Source of the DNA: CAILHX01 sp036561085
GTDB taxonomy: Bacteria; Pseudomonadota; Gammaproteobacteria; Burkholderiales; Methylophilaceae
Direction of reading: 5' to 3'
Assembly: GCA_036561085.1 (NCBI GenBank)
Contig: DATBPY010000071.1
Span: 1 to 7,508 of the forward strand
DNA: 7,508 bases
The translations under genes were made by a program, and so were the position numbers. Shown one piece after another: positions 4,815 to 7,508 of the stretch. Position 1 is the first letter of the stretch, and the number at the start of each line of letters is the position of its first letter. The notes under the pieces are model-generated. The model was given only the letters and a program-made list of their open reading frames with translations. It was not told the origin of the DNA and searched no databases.

Positions 4815-7508
4815 ATGGAATTCATACGCATACGCGGCGCACGCACTCACAATCTTAAAAACGTCTCACTTGATCTACCCCGCGACAAAATGATCGTGAT
4901 CACCGGCTTGTCCGGCTCGGGTAAATCTTCGTTGGCGTTCGATACGCTATATGCGGAAGGTCAACGCCGCTATGTAGAGTCGCTCTCTGCCTATGCCAGG
5001 CAGTTTCTGGCACGCATAGACAAACCCGATGTAGATTTGATCGAAGGCCTGTCGCCTGCCATTTCCATAGAACAAAAATCCACCTCGCATAATCCGCGTT
5101 CCACGGTCGGCACCGTGACCGAGATTCATGACTATCTGCGCCTGCTGTTCGCGCGTGCGGGCGACCCGGAATGCCCTGATCATGGCATCAAACTGGAAGC
5201 GCAAACGGTATCGCAAATGGTAGACAGCGTATTAGCACTCCCGGAAGATACCAAGCTGATGATCCTCGCGCCTATAGTAGCCAACCGCAAAGGCGAACAG
5301 ATCGAACTGTTCGACGAACTGCGCGGCCAGGGCTTTGTGCGCGTGCGCGTGGATGGCAAGATTTACGAGTTGGATAACCCACCCAAGCTCGCCAAGACCA
5401 CCAAACACACTGTGGATGTGGTGATAGACCGGGTTAAAGTCAAAGCCGACCTGAAGCAACGCCTGGCAGAATCATTTGAGACCGCATTACGTCTTGCAGA
5501 CGGTCGTGCGTTGGCAGTGGAAATGGATAGCGATCTGGAACATCTATATTCCGCTAAATTCGCCTGTCCGATATGCACCTACGCCCTGCAAGAACTGGAA
5601 CCGCGCCTGTTCTCGTTCAACAACCCGATGGGGGCATGCCCCAAATGCGACGGCTTGGGCAATATCAGCTTTTTCGACCCTAAGCGTGTGGTAGCTTTTC
5701 CTCACCTGTCGTTGGCTTCAGGCGCGATCAAAAGTTGGGATAAGCGTAACCAGTTCTATTTCCAGATGTTGCAGAGTCTGGCCGCCCACTACAATTTCGA
5801 TGTAGAAACACCGTTCGAGAAATTGCCTGCACAGGCTCAGGACGTCATTCTCAATGGTAGCGGACGCGAAACCATTCCGTTTGTGTATCTCAATGAACGG
5901 GGCAAACCCACCATTCGTCACCATACTTTCGAAGGCATTCTGCACAATCTGGAGCGTCGCTACCATGAGACTGACTCGGCCATGGTGCGCGAAGAGCTGG
6001 CTAAATACCTTAACTCCAAACCTTGCCCGGAATGCGGCGGCACTCGTTTGCGCATCGAAGCACGGCATGTCAAAGTCGGCGATAAGAACATCCATGAGAT
6101 TTGTGAAGCGCCGCTGAAGCAGGCACTCACTTTCTTTGGTGACCTTAAATTATCCGGGCAGAAGCTCGCCATTGCGGACAAGATCGTCAAGGAAGTCATC
6201 AGCCGCCTGCTCTTTCTCACCAATGTCGGGCTGGATTACTTGTCGCTCTCGCGCTCCGCAGAAACACTCTCCGGCGGCGAGGCGCAACGCATAAGACTCG
6301 CTTCGCAGATAGGCTCAGGATTGACGGGCGTGATGTATGTGTTGGATGAACCCTCCATCGGCTTGCATCAGCGTGACAACGATCGTCTGCTGGATACCCT
6401 GCGCCATCTGCGTGACATCGGCAATACCGTTATCGTGGTCGAGCACGACCAGGATGCTATTTTGTCTGCCGACCATGTAGTGGATATCGGACCGGGTGCA
6501 GGTGAACACGGTGGTCATATCGTGGCTCAAGGAACGCCGAAAGAGGTGATGGAAAATAAGGACTCTCTCACTGGACAATACTTATCTGGCGTAAAAAAAA
6601 TCAGTATCCCCAAAAAACGTTATGCCCCTGACAGCAAGCGCATGCTGAAGGTAGTCGGAGCATCCGGCAATAATTTGAAGAATGTCTCGCTGAATTTGCC
6701 GGTCGGATTGCTAGTATGCGTTACCGGCGTTTCCGGCTCAGGTAAATCGACGCTGGTGAACGACACGTTGTACCGCGCAGTTGCGCAGCATCTATATGGC
6801 TCCAGCACAGAGCCTGCGCCATACCAGGCGATACACGGCTTGGAATTCTTTGACAAAGTAGTAGACGTGGATCAATCACCCATAGGCCGCACTCCGCGCT
6901 CCAACCCTGCGACTTACACCGGGCTATTCACGCCTATCCGCGAGCTATTTTCCGGCGTGCCTGAATCCAGGATGCGCGGTTACGGCCCCGGCAGATATTC
7001 ATTCAACGTTAAAGGCGGACGCTGCGAAGCCTGCCAAGGCGACGGCGTGATACGGGTGGAGATGCATTTCCTGCCGGATATCTATGTACCTTGCGATGTG
7101 TGCAAAGGACATCGCTACAATCGCGAGACGCTGGAAATCCAGTACAAAGGTAAAAACATCCGCCAAGTGTTGGAAATGACGGTGGAACAAGCGCATGAGT
7201 TTTTCAATCCGGTACCGGTGGTTGCGCGTAAATTGAAAACACTGCTGGATGTGGGTTTGGGCTACATTACGCTAGGGCAGTCCGCTACGACACTCTCCGG
7301 CGGCGAGGCGCAACGCGTCAAATTGGCGCTGGAGTTATCCAAACGCGATACCGGCCGCACTCTGTACATTCTGGACGAACCCACCACCGGCCTGCATTTC
7401 GCCGACATTCAATTACTATTGGACGTAATACACCGCCTGCGTGACCACGGCAATACCGTGGTTGTGATCGAACACAATCTGGATGTGATCAAAACAGCGG
7501 ACTGGGTG
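4815..7508 (+). CDS. uvrA: Excinuclease ABC subunit A, C-terminus cut by window edge
   Basis: Damage-recognition ATPase of nucleotide excision repair; the dimer loads UvrB at lesions. The window holds 898 uninterrupted codons, about 40 short of the usual 940. Order: Walker A GLSGSGKSS (31-39, Lys37); UvrB-binding and damage-binding insertions starting with QKSTSHNPRSTVGT; a zinc module with Cys251, Cys254, Cys275 and Cys278; a CPEC pair in KPCPECGGTRL; signature TLSGGEAQR; Walker B YVLDEPSIGLHQ; then the second ATPase with GVSGSGKST (638-646, Lys644), zinc finger Cys737, Cys740, Cys760 and Cys763, a second TLSGGEAQR and YILDEPTTGLHFAD. All expected catalytic and zinc residues are present. The ATG at 4815 gives the family N-terminus (MEFIRIRGARTHNLKN). 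Its ribosome-binding site is weak (CAAGG, only 3 nt away). It is divergent from yajR. Confidence 0.98.
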   Translation, partial: MEFIRIRGARTHNLKNVSLDLPRDKMIVITGLSGSGKSSLAFDTLYAEGQRRYVESLSAYARQFLARIDKPDVDLIEGLSPAISIEQKSTSHNPRSTVGTVTEIHDYLRLLFARAGDPECPDHGIKLEAQTVSQMVDSVLALPEDTKLMILAPIVANRKGEQIELFDELRGQGFVRVRVDGKIYELDNPPKLAKTTKHTVDVVIDRVKVKADLKQRLAESFETALRLADGRALAVEMDSDLEHLYSAKFACPICTYALQELEPRLFSFNNPMGACPKCDGLGNISFFDPKRVVAFPHLSLASGAIKSWDKRNQFYFQMLQSLAAHYNFDVETPFEKLPAQAQDVILNGSGRETIPFVYLNERGKPTIRHHTFEGILHNLERRYHETDSAMVREELAKYLNSKPCPECGGTRLRIEARHVKVGDKNIHEICEAPLKQALTFFGDLKLSGQKLAIADKIVKEVISRLLFLTNVGLDYLSLSRSAETLSGGEAQRIRLASQIGSGLTGVMYVLDEPSIGLHQRDNDRLLDTLRHLRDIGNTVIVVEHDQDAILSADHVVDIGPGAGEHGGHIVAQGTPKEVMENKDSLTGQYLSGVKKISIPKKRYAPDSKRMLKVVGASGNNLKNVSLNLPVGLLVCVTGVSGSGKSTLVNDTLYRAVAQHLYGSSTEPAPYQAIHGLEFFDKVVDVDQSPIGRTPRSNPATYTGLFTPIRELFSGVPESRMRGYGPGRYSFNVKGGRCEACQGDGVIRVEMHFLPDIYVPCDVCKGHRYNRETLEIQYKGKNIRQVLEMTVEQAHEFFNPVPVVARKLKTLLDVGLGYITLGQSATTLSGGEAQRVKLALELSKRDTGRTLYILDEPTTGLHFADIQLLLDVIHRLRDHGNTVVVIEHNLDVIKTADWV
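6264..6290 (+). repeat. Copy 1 of an exact 27-bp direct repeat in uvrA
   Basis: Encodes the first ABC signature TLSGGEAQR. All 27 bases, including every synonymous position, are identical to 7290-7316. The offset of 1026 bp is in frame. Confidence 0.9.
7290..7316 (+). repeat. Copy 2 of an exact 27-bp direct repeat in uvrA
   Basis: Encodes the second ABC signature TLSGGEAQR with exactly the same codons as 6264-6290. It reflects the ancient internal duplication of UvrA, with the nucleotide identity either conserved by codon preference or refreshed by gene conversion. Confidence 0.9.

Noticed and set aside
4947..7196. Minus-strand open frames opposite uvrA
   Set aside because: All lie antisense to an uninterrupted UvrA reading frame and show low-complexity or unrecognisable translations.

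Overview
The window looks like ordinary housekeeping chromosome from a betaproteobacterium. Base composition is moderate, roughly half G+C by eye. The proteins resemble Nitrosomonadales-type sequences (Gallionella, Sideroxydans or Methylophilaceae relatives), but that placement is an impression from memory and not a search result. There are six protein-coding genes, two of them cut by the window edges. I see no mobile element, CRISPR array, rRNA or tRNA.

Left block (1-2415, minus strand): a compact three-gene unit reads fmdB-like zinc-ribbon protein, then a DUF502 membrane protein, then aspS. The first two genes overlap by 14 bp, and aspS follows 27 bp later. A TATAAT promoter and a strong Shine-Dalgarno sit in front of the first gene. 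aspS runs off the left edge after 475 codons, losing its C-terminal quarter or so.

Middle block (2447-4694, minus strand): ssb has its own promoter and an intrinsic terminator. After a gap of about 340 bp comes a YajR-type major facilitator transporter with a C-terminal soluble domain. The gap contains an intrinsic terminator that is canonical only for plus-strand transcription, although no plus-strand gene is recognisable there.

Right block (4740-7508, plus strand): uvrA is divergent from yajR across a 120-bp promoter region whose AT-rich core can serve as the -10 element in both directions. uvrA runs off the right edge after 898 codons, missing about 40 residues. In E. coli, ssb and uvrA are divergent neighbours that share SOS control. 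Here yajR lies between them, and I see no convincing LexA box of the E. coli type.

Functionally the window covers DNA repair and replication (UvrA, SSB), translation (AspRS, with residues typical of a non-discriminating enzyme), one transporter and two poorly characterised proteins. I found no convincing undescribed system. The points most worth a second look are the orphan plus-strand terminator, the shared yajR/uvrA promoter core with its inverted repeat, and the predicted tRNA specificity of AspRS.
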